Notes: a model not told the origin generated them from the sequence alone. A DNA stretch of 64,000 bases from Pseudomonas parakoreensis (GCF_021602155.1 NZ_BQHY01000002.1:62001-126000); one strand, 5' to 3'; counted from the first letter of the stretch, positions 38,350-50,062 are shown. A program made the numbers and translations.

Positions 38350-39011
38350 GCAACAAGACGATCCTGCGCTACACCGCCAACCAGCGCACCAATCACTGGC
38401 TGGTAGCGATTCTGTTCTTCATGGCCGGGCTGTCGGGGCTGGCATTGTTTCATCCGTCGATGTTCTGGCTGACCCACCTGTTCGGCGGCGGACCGTGGAC
38501 GCGGATTCTGCACCCGTTCATGGGCGTGCTGATGTTCGTGTTGTTCCTCGGCCTGGTGTTCCGTTTCTGGCGCGCGAACTTCTTCATCGACAACGACGGG
38601 AAGTGGCTGCGCCGCATCGACCGGGTGCTGGTCAACGATGAAGGAAGCGTGCCGCCGGTGGGCAAATACAACGCCGGGCAGAAGCTGCTGTTCTGGACTT
38701 TACTGCTGTGCATGCTCGGCTTGCTGTTCACCGGGCTGGTGATCTGGCGTGCGTATTTCAGCGCGTATTTCGGCATCACCGCGATTCGCTGGGCCATGCT
38801 CCTGCATGCGCTGGCCGGGTTTGTGCTGATCCTCAGCATCATCATTCACATCTACGCCGGGCTGTGGATCAAAGGTTCGGTGGACGCGATGCTGCATGGC
38901 TGGGTCAGCCGCGCCTGGGCCAGGAAACACCATGAACTCTGGTATCGCGACATCACCCGTAATGAACGCAATCCGGACATCCCGGAGCGACCGATGACCA
39001 AAAAGGGCTGA
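38346..39011 (+). CDS. fdnI: Formate dehydrogenase cytochrome b556 (gamma) subunit
   Basis: A 221-residue membrane protein with four helices, starting near [19 protein letters not shown] and ending with the helix [22 protein letters not shown]. His residues in the helices (HPSMFWL, LLHALAG, IIHIYAG) fit the two b-type haems. It takes electrons from FdnH and delivers them to quinone. It overlaps fdnH by four bases and fdhE begins four bases after its stop. The short C-terminus ([16 protein letters not shown]) is typical of the family. Confidence 0.95.
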   Translation: MSNKTILRYTANQRTNHWLVAILFFMAGLSGLALFHPSMFWLTHLFGGGPWTRILHPFMGVLMFVLFLGLVFRFWRANFFIDNDGKWLRRIDRVLVNDEGSVPPVGKYNAGQKLLFWTLLLCMLGLLFTGLVIWRAYFSAYFGITAIRWAMLLHALAGFVLILSIIIHIYAGLWIKGSVDAMLHGWVSRAWARKHHELWYRDITRNERNPDIPERPMTKKG

Positions 39012-39014
39012 CTT

Positions 39015-39941
39015 TTGCCAACCATTCTTGAACCCGGGGAAATCGAAGCGGCGGCCAGTTCGCCGCCGTTTCTGCACCTGCCGCCGCACAACCTGTTCAC
39101 TTTGCGCGCCCAGCGTCTGGAGCAATTGGCTCATGGGCATCCGCTGGCTGATTACCTGCGACTGATCGCCGGATTGTGCCGGGCTCAGCAGCAGGTTTTC
39201 GATGATCCGCCGCTGACAGCACCGTTTGATCAGCAAAGGATCGAAGCCTGTCAGCAACATGGTTTACCGCCGTTCGCCGCCGACACACTGGTGCGCGAAG
39301 ACGCTTGGCAGGCTTATCTGGATGCTTTATTGCAACGTTACGTGGCGCCCGAGCAACCCGCCGTAGTCGACGCGCTCGCTACACTGCGCAGCGCCAGTGC
39401 CGGCCAGTTGCGTGCGTGGGCGGTGGCGTTGGTCAGCGGTCAATACTCGATGGTGCCGGCGCAGTTGGTGCCGTTTCTCGGCGCCGGGCTGCAAGCGGCG
39501 TGGAGCCACTGGTTGCTCAGCGCACCGAACCTGCAACTGAAACCCGGCGACAGCCTCAGCCAATGCCCGGGTTGCGGCTCACCGGCGATGGCCGGGGTGA
39601 TCCGCCATCGCGGCAAGCACAACGGTCTGCGTTATCTGGTGTGTTCGCTGTGCGCCTGTGAATGGCATGTGGTGCGGGTCAAGTGCGTGTATTGCGAGTC
39701 GAGCAAGGGGCTGGATTACCTGAGCCTTGAGGATGATCGCCACGCCGCCAATCAGGCGCCGATTCGGGCGGAGATGTGCCCGGGCTGCAACAGCTACCTG
39801 AAGCTGGTGTACCTGGAAAACGATGCCGAAGGCGAAGCGCTGTCGGCGGATCTCACCAGCCTGCTGCTCGACATGCGTCTGGCGCAGGACGGCTATCAGC
39901 GTCTGGCACCGAATCTGTTGCTGGCGCCGGGAGACGAATGA
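39015..39941 (+). CDS. fdhE: Formate dehydrogenase formation protein
   Basis: A 308-residue cytoplasmic protein with four CxxC motifs in its second half: [24 protein letters not shown] and CPGCNSYLK. This is the rubredoxin-like metal site of FdhE, which checks or assists the assembly of formate dehydrogenase before export. The N-terminal half is helical. The start is TTG at 39015, four bases after fdnI; no ATG in this frame comes before the homologous region. The gene precedes selA by 49 bp. Confidence 0.93.
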   Translation: MPTILEPGEIEAAASSPPFLHLPPHNLFTLRAQRLEQLAHGHPLADYLRLIAGLCRAQQQVFDDPPLTAPFDQQRIEACQQHGLPPFAADTLVREDAWQAYLDALLQRYVAPEQPAVVDALATLRSASAGQLRAWAVALVSGQYSMVPAQLVPFLGAGLQAAWSHWLLSAPNLQLKPGDSLSQCPGCGSPAMAGVIRHRGKHNGLRYLVCSLCACEWHVVRVKCVYCESSKGLDYLSLEDDRHAANQAPIRAEMCPGCNSYLKLVYLENDAEGEALSADLTSLLLDMRLAQDGYQRLAPNLLLAPGDE

Positions 39942-39990
39942 CCAGAACGTCTACACTCGCCGGACAGTCTTGTTTTTTCGGGAGTGGCTG

Positions 39991-41399
39991 ATGTCCGCAA
40001 GTGTGGCCCCGCGTTTACCGTCCATTGATGGGTTGTTACGTCACCCGGCCTGTCTGCCGCTGGCCGAGCGTTATGGGCGTGAGTCGTTGCTGGCCGGTTT
40101 GCGCCAGTTGCTCGATGAGTTGCGTTCCAGCGTATTGAACGGCCAATTGTCGGCGATTGAAATCAGCCCCGACGTGCTCGCCGGTCGCGTCGGCGAACGT
40201 CTGGCCCAGCAGCAGCGCAGCAACGTACGGCGGGTGTTCAACCTGACCGGCACGGTACTGCACACCAACCTCGGCCGGGCGTTGTTGCCCGAAGAAGCCA
40301 TCGACGCGGTGCAGATGGCCGCGCGCTATCCGCTCAATCTGGAATTCGATCTGGCGACCGGCAAGCGCGGTGATCGCGACGACCTGATCGAAGGCCTGAT
40401 CCGCGAGCTGACCGGCGCCGAAGCCGTCACCGTGGTCAACAACAATGCCGCTGCGGTGTTGCTGACACTCAACAGCCTCGGCACGCGTAAGGAAGGCATT
40501 ATCTCGCGCGGCGAACTGATCGAGATCGGCGGCGCGTTTCGCATCCCCGACATCATGGCTCGCGCCGGCGTGCGCCTGCATGAAGTCGGCACCACCAACC
40601 GCACCCACGCCCGCGACTACGAAGCCGCGATCAGCCCACGCAGCGGCTTGATCATGCGCGTGCATGCGAGCAACTACAGCATCGAAGGCTTTACCGCCCG
40701 GGTGCCCACCGCCGAACTGGCCGAACTGGCCCATCGGCATGGTTTGCCGTTGCTGGAAGACCTGGGCAGCGGCAGTCTGCTCGACCTGACCCGCTGGGGC
40801 CTGCCAGCGGAGCCGACAGTAAGGCAGGCGCTGCTTGATGGCGCGGACATCGTTACCTTCAGTGGCGACAAATTGCTCGGCGGGCCGCAGGCCGGGTTGA
40901 TTGTCGGGCGCAAAGACTTGATCGCGAAGATCAAAAAGAATCCGTTGAAGCGCGCCTTGCGGGTCGACAAGTTGACCCTGGCCGCACTGGAAGCTGTGCT
41001 TGGCCTGTATCGCGATCCGGATCGCCTCGCGGAACGGCTGCCGGGTTTGCGGCTGTTGACTCGTCCGCAAGCCGAGATCCTCGCCCAGGCTTGCCGTTTG
41101 CAACCGGCGATGGCTGGCGTCTTGGGTGAACCCTGGCAGGTCAGCGCCGTGCAGGCCTTGGGCATGATCGGCAGCGGCAGCCAACCAGTGGCGCGCCTGC
41201 CGAGTGCCGCGCTGTGTCTGCGTCCACAAGTGCCGAAACGCTTGCGCGGGCGTTGTCTGCTGAATCTGGAAGCGGCGCTGCGCGGGTTGCCGATCCCGGT
41301 GCTCGGGCGTATTGACGACGATGCGCTGTGGCTCGATCTACGCCAACTCGACGATGAACCGGCGTGGCTGGCGCAATTGCCGCAGTTGCAGGTCGAGTC

Positions 41400-41403
<4 letters not shown>
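39991..41403 (+). CDS. selA: L-seryl-tRNA(Sec) selenium transferase
   Basis: A 470-residue PLP enzyme that turns seryl-tRNA(Sec) into selenocysteinyl-tRNA(Sec) using selenophosphate. The N-terminal tRNA-binding region begins [17 protein letters not shown]. The core has [38 protein letters not shown] and the PLP lysine in [13 protein letters not shown] (Lys about 294). The ATG at 39991 has GGAG upstream; longer starts lie in fdhE. The stop overlaps the GTG start of selB by four bases (GTGA). Confidence 0.96.
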
Positions 41404-43316
<1,913 letters not shown>

Positions 43317-43323
43317 GTTCAAA

Positions 43324-43419
43324 GGAAGGCAATCGCGCCCGGTGGCGCGGCCGGGCTTCAAACCCGGTTGGGGACGGCATCCGTTCCCGGGCAGGTTCGA
43401 CTCCGGCTGCCTTCCGCCA
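43324..43419 (+). tRNA. selC: Selenocysteine tRNA (anticodon TCA)
   Basis: A 96-base tRNA of the long-variable-arm type. An eight-base acceptor stem GGAAGGCA pairs with TGCCTTCC, and GCCA closes the 3' end. The anticodon TCA (43358-43360) sits in the loop of CCGGGCT / AACCCGG. A long extra arm follows, then the T arm (GGCAGGTTCGACTCC). This is the size and shape of bacterial tRNA-Sec and reads UGA. It lies seven bases downstream of selB on the same strand and may be processed from the operon transcript. Confidence 0.96.
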
Positions 43420-43449
43420 ATTACCGCAGCATTCACGACGCACTGAATC

Positions 43450-43546
43450 CCCTGTGGGAGCGAGCTTGCTCGCGAATGCGGTACGTCATTCAACATCTGT
43501 GTCGACTGATCGGGCGCTTTCGCGAGCAAGCTCGCTCCCACAGGGG
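43450..43546. repeat. REP palindrome pair (GTGGGAGCGAGCTTGCTCGC family)
   Basis: CTGTGGGAGCGAGCTTGCTC near 43451 and inverse GCGAGCAAGCTCGCTCCCAC near 43541. It lies between selC and the convergent porin gene. The remaining stretch from 43547 to 43667 shows no gene. Confidence 0.88.
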
Positions 43547-43667
43547 ATTGGGGTTTTCAGACTGGCGTGTACAGCAGGGTTTCGTTGTCGGTGGCTTCGT
43601 GTAGTTTTTCCAGTCGATGGATTCGTAGGGCGACGTCGGCTCTGAGTCTGGTTTTAACCACTCGCCA

Positions 43668-44960
43668 TCAAAGCCCCAACGGATACTGAATCACCACATA
43701 AATCCGGTCGATATCATCGCCGGCCTGTGCCTCATTCGCTCGGTGCGAGACATGCGACAGCTGCACCGACAAATCCTTCGCCGCTCCCGATTGCACGATG
43801 TATTTCAGGTCGATATCCCGTTCCCAATGCTTGCCGCCAGCGCCTTGCTGCGGCTGATAGTCGCCGGTGTCGGCATCGAACGGGTTGTACGCGCCGCCCT
43901 TGGGCGCGTGGGTACCGTCGATGTGGCTGCCGCGAACATATCGGGTCATGAAGGTCAGGCCGGGGATGCCGAAGGCGCCGAGGTCGAGGTCGTAGCGTGC
44001 TTGCCAGGAACGTTCGCCGGCGCCGTTGAAGTCGGCGTATTTGATCGAGTTGGCGAGGTAGATCGAGTCGCCGCCCACGAAATCGAACGGCGTGTCGCCA
44101 TTGATGCGTTGCCAGCCGAGCATGACCGCGTGCGGGCCGAAATTGTACTTGCCGGACAGGCTGAACGCCGTGTTATCGATGGCGCCGGCCAGCGCGCGGC
44201 CGGTATCGCGGGTCCGGTAGAGGTTGGCGTCGAGCAGCAGGCCGGACTGTTTGTAGTGCAGATTGGCGTAGTACTGATGCCAGGTGTCCGTCAGTTCCGA
44301 AGCGTACAGCGAACCGCCGACGGGGCTGTCGCCGTATAGATCCGCGCCGAGAAAACTGATTCCGCCGGCCTCGGTGGTGGCGCCGTAGCCGGAAAAGTCG
44401 CCGTGGCTTGAAGAACTGTCCTGATTCTTGAACGCGGTGAAGTGGCCAGCCGTGAAGTTTACGTTGTCGACTTCACGGCTGTTCAACAGCAAACCTGTGG
44501 CGTATTCCGGTTGCAGGCGTTTGTCCGAGGTGTCGAACACCGGGGTTTCCACGGTCATCTCGCCGAACGCGAGGGTCGTTCGCGAAACCTTGAGTTTGAA
44601 CGCGCCGCCAGCACTGGAGTAGTTCTGTTCACTGCGACCGCTGCTGTCGACCGGCAACAGACCGGTGCCGGAATGACCTTTGCCGCCGTCGAGTTTCAGG
44701 CCGAGAAGGGCGTGGGCATCGATGCCAAAACCGACGCTGCCCGGTGTGTAGCCAGAGGTGAACGTGCCAATAAAACCCTGGGCCCACTCCTGCTTATAGT
44801 TTTTGCCGGCGGGCGAGGGCGAGCGGTAGTCGTTGCTCAGGAAGAAGTTGCGGCTCAGCACTTCGGTTTTGGCGTCGTTGAAGAAGTCGCTGGCGAAAAC
44901 AGTGTCGGTCGCTGCACAAAGCAGGGCCAACAGTGCAAAGCGTGGTGTCGAGGGAGCCAT
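43668..44960 (-). CDS. OprD-family outer membrane porin
   Basis: A 430-residue porin of the OprD family. The signal peptide ends near TVFA and the mature protein begins SDFFNDAKTEVLSRNFFLSNDYRSP, a typical OprD/OpdP start. Alternating beta strands and loops follow, with TLAFGEMTVETPVFDTSD and the YATGLLLNSREVDNVNFTAGHF constriction region, and a C-terminal VIQYPLGL. Such porins admit amino acids, short carboxylic acids or aromatic compounds. The neighbours do not fix its substrate; the nearest gene is a class III transaminase. The start is taken at 44960, where the signal peptide begins. Confidence 0.9.
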   Translation of the reverse strand: MAPSTPRFALLALLCAATDTVFASDFFNDAKTEVLSRNFFLSNDYRSPSPAGKNYKQEWAQGFIGTFTSGYTPGSVGFGIDAHALLGLKLDGGKGHSGTGLLPVDSSGRSEQNYSSAGGAFKLKVSRTTLAFGEMTVETPVFDTSDKRLQPEYATGLLLNSREVDNVNFTAGHFTAFKNQDSSSSHGDFSGYGATTEAGGISFLGADLYGDSPVGGSLYASELTDTWHQYYANLHYKQSGLLLDANLYRTRDTGRALAGAIDNTAFSLSGKYNFGPHAVMLGWQRINGDTPFDFVGGDSIYLANSIKYADFNGAGERSWQARYDLDLGAFGIPGLTFMTRYVRGSHIDGTHAPKGGAYNPFDADTGDYQPQQGAGGKHWERDIDLKYIVQSGAAKDLSVQLSHVSHRANEAQAGDDIDRIYVVIQYPLGL

Positions 44961-45051
44961 CGAGAGAGACCGACAATCAGGGAAAGTCTCCGATGATGGG
45001 CACGATCAACCGGGCCGGATTGAGCCGATGTGCTGAGTTCAACCGAGTGCC

Positions 45052-45147
45052 CTTGTGGGAGCTAGCCTGCTAGCGAAGGCGGCCTGCCAGTCGACATTGA
45101 TGTTGAATGACACTCCGCTTTCGCTAGCAGGCTAGCTCCCACAGGGG
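45052..45147. repeat. REP palindrome pair, GCTAGCCTGCTAGC variant
   Basis: GTGGGAGCTAGCCTGCTAGC near 45056 and inverse GCTAGCAGGCTAGCTCCCAC near 45142. About 45 bases lie between the arms. It ends eight bases from the stop codon of the transaminase gene. Confidence 0.88.
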
Positions 45148-45154
45148 GTATGGG

Positions 45155-46537
45155 CTACAGGCGGCCGTATTCGCGAGCGGTACGATCCACGGCGATGCGC
45201 GTTTTGTCGACCAGCTCATCCAGCTCCGCACGCGTGGCAATCAATGCGGGGGCCATGATCATTCGGCCCAGCGTCGAACGAATGATCAGGCCTTCTTCAA
45301 AACCAATGGTGCGGCAGCGCCAGGCGATGTCGTTCTCGTTGGCAAAGCGCTTGCGGGTGGCTTTGTCTTCGGCGAACTGCAATGCCGCCACCAGCCCGAC
45401 GCCCTGAATCTCGCCCACCAGCGGATGGTTGCCGAACACTTCGCGCAGGCAGCTTTGCAGGTACGGGCCGGTGTCGTTTTTTACCTGCGTGACCACGCCT
45501 TCATCGCGCAGGGCCTTGAGGTTGGCGATCGCCACCGCCGCCGCCACCGGGTGACCGGAGTAGGTCAGACCATGGGCGAACACGCCGCCTTTTTCCACCA
45601 GCGCTTCGGCCATGCGTCGCGACAGGATCAGGCCGCCCATGGGGATGTAGCCGGAGGTCAGGCCTTTGGCGATCGACAGCGTGTCCGGTTCAAAACCGAA
45701 GGCCTGGTGCGCAAACCATTCGCCGGTGCGACCAAACCCGCCAATCACTTCGTCGGCGCACAGCAACACGTCGTACTTGCGGCAGATGCGCTGGATTTCC
45801 GGCCAGTAGGTGGCGGGCGGGATGATCATGCCGCCAGCGCCCTGGAACGGTTCGGCGACGAACGCGGCGACCTTGTCGGCGCCCAGTTCAAGAATCTTGT
45901 CTTCCAGTTGCCGTGCGGCGCGCAGGCCGAACGCTTCCGGGCTGAGGTCGCCTTCATGGGCGAACCAGTACGGCTCATCGATGTGCGCGACGTCAGGGAT
46001 GGTGCCGCCCATTTCGTGCATGAATTTCATGCCGCCCAGCGCCGTCGCGGCCAGCGTCGAGCCGTGGTAGCCGTTCCAGCGGCCAATCATGATTTTCTTC
46101 TCGGGCTGGCCCATCACCTGCCAGAACTTGCGCACGGTGCGGATCAGCACTTCGTTGGCTTCGGAGCCGGAGTTGGTGTAGATCGCGTGGCTGTAGTGCC
46201 TGGGCAGCAGGCTGAACAGCAGTTCGGAGAGCTCGATCACCTGCGGGTGAGTGGTGTGGAAGAACATGTTGTAGTAGGGCAGTTGTTGCAGCTGCGCGGT
46301 GGCCGCGGCGGCCAGATCCTTGCGCCCGTAACCGAGGTTGGTGCACCACAGCCCGGACATGCCGTCCAGGTAGCGCTTGCCGTCGTTGTCCCACAGCGCC
46401 AGGCGATCCCCGCTGACCATCACCCGCGGGCCTTCCTCGTTGAGCGCCTTCTGGTCGACGAAGGCGTGAATGTGGTGGGCGGCGTCGGCGGCCTGGTAAT
46501 CGCGGGTACTGCGGGTCGGATCGAATACGGCGGACAT
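45155..46537 (-). CDS. Class III omega-aminotransferase
   Basis: A 460-residue PLP enzyme. It has the family motifs GLWCTNLGYGR, TNSGSEANEVLIRTVR, GRWNGYHGSTLAATALGG, ADEVIGGFGRTGEWF and the PLP lysine in SIAKGLTSGYIPMGG. The overall character is that of SpuC-like polyamine or beta-alanine:pyruvate transaminases, which move an amino group from a diamine or amine to pyruvate. Substrate not certain. The ATG at 46537 has GGAG eight bases upstream; 14 extra residues to 46579 are not needed. It is divergent from a TetR regulator with an AT-rich promoter region of about 160 bp between them, so the TetR protein probably controls it. Confidence 0.9.
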   Translation of the reverse strand: MSAVFDPTRSTRDYQAADAAHHIHAFVDQKALNEEGPRVMVSGDRLALWDNDGKRYLDGMSGLWCTNLGYGRKDLAAAATAQLQQLPYYNMFFHTTHPQVIELSELLFSLLPRHYSHAIYTNSGSEANEVLIRTVRKFWQVMGQPEKKIMIGRWNGYHGSTLAATALGGMKFMHEMGGTIPDVAHIDEPYWFAHEGDLSPEAFGLRAARQLEDKILELGADKVAAFVAEPFQGAGGMIIPPATYWPEIQRICRKYDVLLCADEVIGGFGRTGEWFAHQAFGFEPDTLSIAKGLTSGYIPMGGLILSRRMAEALVEKGGVFAHGLTYSGHPVAAAVAIANLKALRDEGVVTQVKNDTGPYLQSCLREVFGNHPLVGEIQGVGLVAALQFAEDKATRKRFANENDIAWRCRTIGFEEGLIIRSTLGRMIMAPALIATRAELDELVDKTRIAVDRTAREYGRL

Positions 46538-46596
46538 GGCGGTTCTCCAGAGAAACGGGGCAAGTGAGTGCGCGTTCATTCCAGCGGTGCACGGCT

Positions 46597-46640
46597 AATA
46601 TTTGTCACTTAAAAATATTTTTGTAAAGAAAATATTTGTC
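46597..46640. promoter_or_regulatory. AT-rich divergent promoter region with direct repeats
   Basis: AATATTTGTC occurs at 46597-46606 and again at 46631-46640, 34 bases apart, with AAATATTTTTG between. This is the AT-richest stretch between the transaminase and the TetR gene and could hold promoters or regulator sites. Confidence 0.45.
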
Positions 46641-46661
46641 GGTGAAAAAAGAAATCCGTAG

Positions 46662-46677
46662 GCTGATGGCCATCAGC
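46662..46677. promoter_or_regulatory. 16-bp perfect palindrome, candidate TetR operator
   Basis: GCTGATGGCCATCAGC is a perfect inverted repeat 20 bases before the start of the TetR gene. Size, symmetry and place fit a TetR-family operator, but binding is not shown. Confidence 0.5.
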
Positions 46678-46696
46678 AAGACAGGACACCAGCACC

Positions 46697-47302
46697 ATGA
46701 GCGGGCTCAGAGAACGGCAAAAGGAACAGCGCAGGGAAGTCATCGCACAGGCAGCGCTGGAGTTGTTCATCAGCAACGGCTTCGGCGCGACCACGCTGGA
46801 GCAAATCGCCAATCAGGCCGGGGTTTCCGCGCCAACGGTGGTCAATTATTTCGGCGGCAAACAGGAAATTTTGCTGGCCTTGCTCAAACAGCCGGACGAG
46901 CAGGCGATGCGTGTTGCGCGGGCCAATCTGGACGCCGACAGTGATCCGCTGGAGGCGCTGTGCGAGTTCGAAGGCTTGATGACCGACTACCAACTGCAAG
47001 CAATGCCGGCCTCGCTGTGGCGTGAATTGGCGCCGTTTCTGCTGACCGGCGAGCTGGCTCAGGCGATGAGTCCGTGGAATGCGGCGGTGATCGAAGAAAC
47101 CAAAGCGCTGCTCGGGCATTTCCAGACACAGGGCAAGCTGCGTGCGTCGGTCGATCTGGACGTGGCGGCGACGCTGTTCAACCAGTACGCGAACATGGCG
47201 TTCATCCGTTTGGCGACCCAGGAAGTACCGGACCGGCCGGCGCATGCCTTGCACATGCGCGGGGTGCTGACGCTGTTGTGTCACGGCATGCTGGAGGGTT
47301 GA
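46697..47302 (+). CDS. TetR-family transcriptional regulator
   Basis: A 201-residue regulator. The N-terminal helix-turn-helix is AALELFISNGFGATTLEQIANQAGVSAPTVVNYFGGKQEI, a textbook TetR pattern (residues about 15-60). The C-terminal ligand-binding part is helical and ends RGVLTLLCHGML. It is divergent from the class III transaminase and probably represses that gene and itself through the palindrome just upstream. Ligand unknown. The ATG at 46697 is used; no upstream start improves on it. Confidence 0.9.
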   Translation: MSGLRERQKEQRREVIAQAALELFISNGFGATTLEQIANQAGVSAPTVVNYFGGKQEILLALLKQPDEQAMRVARANLDADSDPLEALCEFEGLMTDYQLQAMPASLWRELAPFLLTGELAQAMSPWNAAVIEETKALLGHFQTQGKLRASVDLDVAATLFNQYANMAFIRLATQEVPDRPAHALHMRGVLTLLCHGMLEG

Positions 47303-47347
47303 GCGGGAGTTACAGATCCGGACCGTCGCGCCGGGCGGTATGGGTAC

Positions 47348-47363
47348 CTGTCAACTCTGACAG
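47348..47363. promoter_or_regulatory. Inverted repeat upstream of the unrecognised gene
   Basis: CTGTCA (47348-47353) and TGACAG (47358-47363) form a perfect six-base stem with a four-base loop, 86 bases before the start codon of the next gene. It could be an operator or a hairpin. Confidence 0.35.
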
Positions 47364-47448
47364 TTATGCGGCCAGTCAAAGAGCCCTAGGCTTGGGGAGC
47401 CCTTTGTTCGGGGACGATCCACTGGCTGGATAACCAAGGAGTGCCGAC

Positions 47449-48288
47449 ATGACACCTACATTGCTGCGTCACACGACGGGACGGGTCGAGGCAACGATCA
47501 ACGAACAACCGTCTTTGAGTTTCCTTGCAGAAACAGACCTCAAGGTCACTATCGTTGGGGCCAAGTACAAAGTTGCGGCCAGAATGCCGCTGGAAAACAA
47601 CCGTGAGCGGTACATTGATCTCTCTTTTCCCTCTGACCTTGCAGGCGATGGTCGGGAATACTCTTTTCCACTGACCCCATCCTCTGAGGCACAGGGTCGC
47701 TACTCACGCTTCCCGGAAAACGAATCCCTGGCGTCGAATGAAGGTTCGCTGCAGGTGCATTTCGACACCACGCAAAGGCGCTTGTGGGGCACGTTCGATT
47801 ACCGTGTCGGCTCTGGCGACTTGAGATTCGAAATAAGCAAAGGCAATTTCGATCTCTTTGGCTTCGACACTGCAAAACCGGGAGGCACCGGTACATTCAC
47901 GGGAACGGTCGACAAACAGACCTTCGACGCGAGTGAAGTGGGTATACGACGTGTAGACGACATCGGACTGCCCGAGCCCTACCTTGAGGTCATTGGCCGT
48001 ACCCGACCCGCCGTTGGCGCCGAGCATATCGCCATCCAGATCGACACTGACGTGAATGGGCTGCGACACACACTCGGACGCGACGATAGCCAAGTGCGGG
48101 CGCTTTACTTTCACTCGCTATCAGGATTTTTTCTCGCCACCAGCGGTGAAGTGAACTTTGACGCCTTGCCCACGCCAACTCAGGCAAAAGGCACGATAGT
48201 AAAAGGCATCTTCCAACAAAACACGGAACAACTCCGCGAGATCGACTGCACATTCGATATCACCGAAAACCCGACCGGTAATGGGTGA
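47449..48288 (+). CDS. Unrecognised 279-residue protein, probably beta-rich
   Basis: A soluble protein without signal peptide, membrane segments or a motif I recognise. The sequence alternates short hydrophobic strands with polar turns (LKVTIVGAKYKVAARM, GSLQVHFDTTQRRLWGTFDY, GTFTGTVDKQTFDA), which suggests a beta-sandwich or barrel. The last part has ALYFHSLSGFFLATSGEVNF. Codon use looks less GC-rich than in the neighbouring genes, which may point to acquired DNA. AAGGAG stands at a good distance before the ATG. It lies alone between a TetR gene and an MscS-type channel, with gaps of about 150 bp on each side, and an inverted repeat upstream. Confidence 0.75.
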   Translation: MTPTLLRHTTGRVEATINEQPSLSFLAETDLKVTIVGAKYKVAARMPLENNRERYIDLSFPSDLAGDGREYSFPLTPSSEAQGRYSRFPENESLASNEGSLQVHFDTTQRRLWGTFDYRVGSGDLRFEISKGNFDLFGFDTAKPGGTGTFTGTVDKQTFDASEVGIRRVDDIGLPEPYLEVIGRTRPAVGAEHIAIQIDTDVNGLRHTLGRDDSQVRALYFHSLSGFFLATSGEVNFDALPTPTQAKGTIVKGIFQQNTEQLREIDCTFDITENPTGNG

Positions 48289-48439
48289 GGCAACGGGGGG
48301 AGGCTGCCAGAGGGCGAACGATGGCAATCAAGAATTATCGTCATCACCCTCATCCTGCAAGCCGATCTGACAACCGTTCAGCGCTCAACTACGCTGCCTT
48401 ACGTATTCCTCTGACACCCGGGCGTAAGGAAACACGCGC

Positions 48440-50062
48440 ATGCGAAGCAGGCTGCTGGCGGTAGCGATGATGGTGTGTGCCTTGCTCGAGTCCGCAGGTG
48501 GCTGGGCGCTTGAGGAGACGGCAAAACCTGCGAATGAAGCGGTGGAGCTGAAGGTCGCCAACCGCAGCATCATGCTGTTTCGCGCGACGCTGCTGGGCGA
48601 ATCGCCGGCGACCCGCGTCAAGCGAGCGAAGACGGTCATCACCGAGGCGCTGGACGAGTCGGAGAATCTGACGGTCTCGATCGACCCGATCCAGAACAGC
48701 TACATGGTTTTACTGGGCGACAAGCGCGCGTTCATCGTCGCGCCCAAGGACGTTGATGGTCTCGAGTACGCCTCGGTGCAGCAGGCTGCCGAAGGCGCTG
48801 CCGAGAAACTGCGCCAGGTGGTCACTGAAACCGGGGAGGCGCGCAGCCTGCACCTGATCCTCAGGTCTCTGGCGCTGGCGGCAGCGTCAACCGTGATCTA
48901 TGTCGGCTTGCTCTGGTGCCTGGCCTACCTGCGTCGCAAGTTGCTGAGCAAATTGCCCGAGCTGATGGAGCGCCATACCCAGGTGCTGAAAATCGGGCGG
49001 GTGCAGTTGATCGACGCCAATTTCCTTTATCCGTTGGTCAGTCGCCTGCTGTTGGTGCTGCGTTGGCTGGTGATTGCGCTACTGACCTACGAATGGCTCG
49101 GGTTTGTCCTGTCGCGATTTCCCTATACCCGGCCATGGGGTGAAAGCCTCAACAACTATCTGTTCGAGTTGGCCGGCTATCTGCTGGATGGCATTGTCGG
49201 GGCTATTCCCGGACTCGGCGTGGCGTTGGCCATTTTCTTTATCGCCCGTGGGGTGACGGCGTTTGCCCGGCGCATTTTGCGGCGCATGGCGACCCCGGGC
49301 ACCTTCAGTTGGCTGAACCATGAGACCCTGCAACCGACCCAACGCCTGACCTCGCTGGCCATCTGGCTGTTTGCCCTGGCGATGGCGTATCCGTATCTGC
49401 CGGGCGCCGGCACCGATGCGTTCAAGGGCTTGTCGGTGCTGATCGGCCTGATGATTTCCCTCGGTGCCACCAGTGTGGTGGGGCAGGCGGCAGCCGGATT
49501 GATCCTGACCTACACGCGCACCTTGCGCCCCGGCGAGTTCGTCAGGATCGGCGAATATGAGGGCACCGTCACCGAGCTGGGCATGTTCACCACACGCATC
49601 CGCACCGGCTTGGGTGAAGTGCTGACGCTGCCCAATTCGATGATCACTGGCACCGTCACCAAAAACTACTCGCGCACCGTGAAGGGTCCCGGTTACGTGG
49701 TCGATACCGTGGTCACCATCGGTTACGACACCCCCTGGCGGCAGGTCGAGGCGATGTTGCTGGAGGCGGCCCGCCGCACGCCGGGTGTTCTGGAAGACCC
49801 GCCGGCTCAGGTGTTCCAGACTGCCTTGTCGGATTTCTATCCCGAATATCGCTTGGTGGCGCAGGCCATTCCGAGCCAGCCGCGCCCGCGTGCGGTGTTG
49901 CTGAGCATGCTTCACGCCAATATTCAGGATGTGTTCAACGAATATGGCGTGCAGATCATGTCGCCGCATTATCTGGATGACCCGCAGCAAGAGAAGCGAG
50001 TGCCGAAGGACAAGTGGTTCACGGCCCCCGCACAAAGGCCGGAGGGTGAGGATTTGCCTTAG
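48440..50062 (+). CDS. MscS-type mechanosensitive channel family protein
   Basis: A 540-residue protein with a signal peptide (to about GGWA), a periplasmic domain of about 120 residues and about five membrane helices. The MscS pore/beta domain follows: GLMISLGATSVVGQAAAGLILTYTRTLRPGEFVRIGEYEGTV and later GEVLTLPNSMITGTVTKNYSR. MscS-type channels open under membrane tension to release solutes after a drop in osmolarity; this larger form may have other gating. The C-terminal soluble part ends with a charged tail (PQQEKRVPKDKWF). It is convergent with the DUF3313 lipoprotein gene, 22 bp apart. Confidence 0.92.
   Translation: MRSRLLAVAMMVCALLESAGGWALEETAKPANEAVELKVANRSIMLFRATLLGESPATRVKRAKTVITEALDESENLTVSIDPIQNSYMVLLGDKRAFIVAPKDVDGLEYASVQQAAEGAAEKLRQVVTETGEARSLHLILRSLALAAASTVIYVGLLWCLAYLRRKLLSKLPELMERHTQVLKIGRVQLIDANFLYPLVSRLLLVLRWLVIALLTYEWLGFVLSRFPYTRPWGESLNNYLFELAGYLLDGIVGAIPGLGVALAIFFIARGVTAFARRILRRMATPGTFSWLNHETLQPTQRLTSLAIWLFALAMAYPYLPGAGTDAFKGLSVLIGLMISLGATSVVGQAAAGLILTYTRTLRPGEFVRIGEYEGTVTELGMFTTRIRTGLGEVLTLPNSMITGTVTKNYSRTVKGPGYVVDTVVTIGYDTPWRQVEAMLLEAARRTPGVLEDPPAQVFQTALSDFYPEYRLVAQAIPSQPRPRAVLLSMLHANIQDVFNEYGVQIMSPHYLDDPQQEKRVPKDKWFTAPAQRPEGEDLP

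Noticed and set aside
43368-43604. A 78-codon frame over the tRNA-Sec gene
   Set aside because: It runs through tRNA and REP sequence and resembles no protein.
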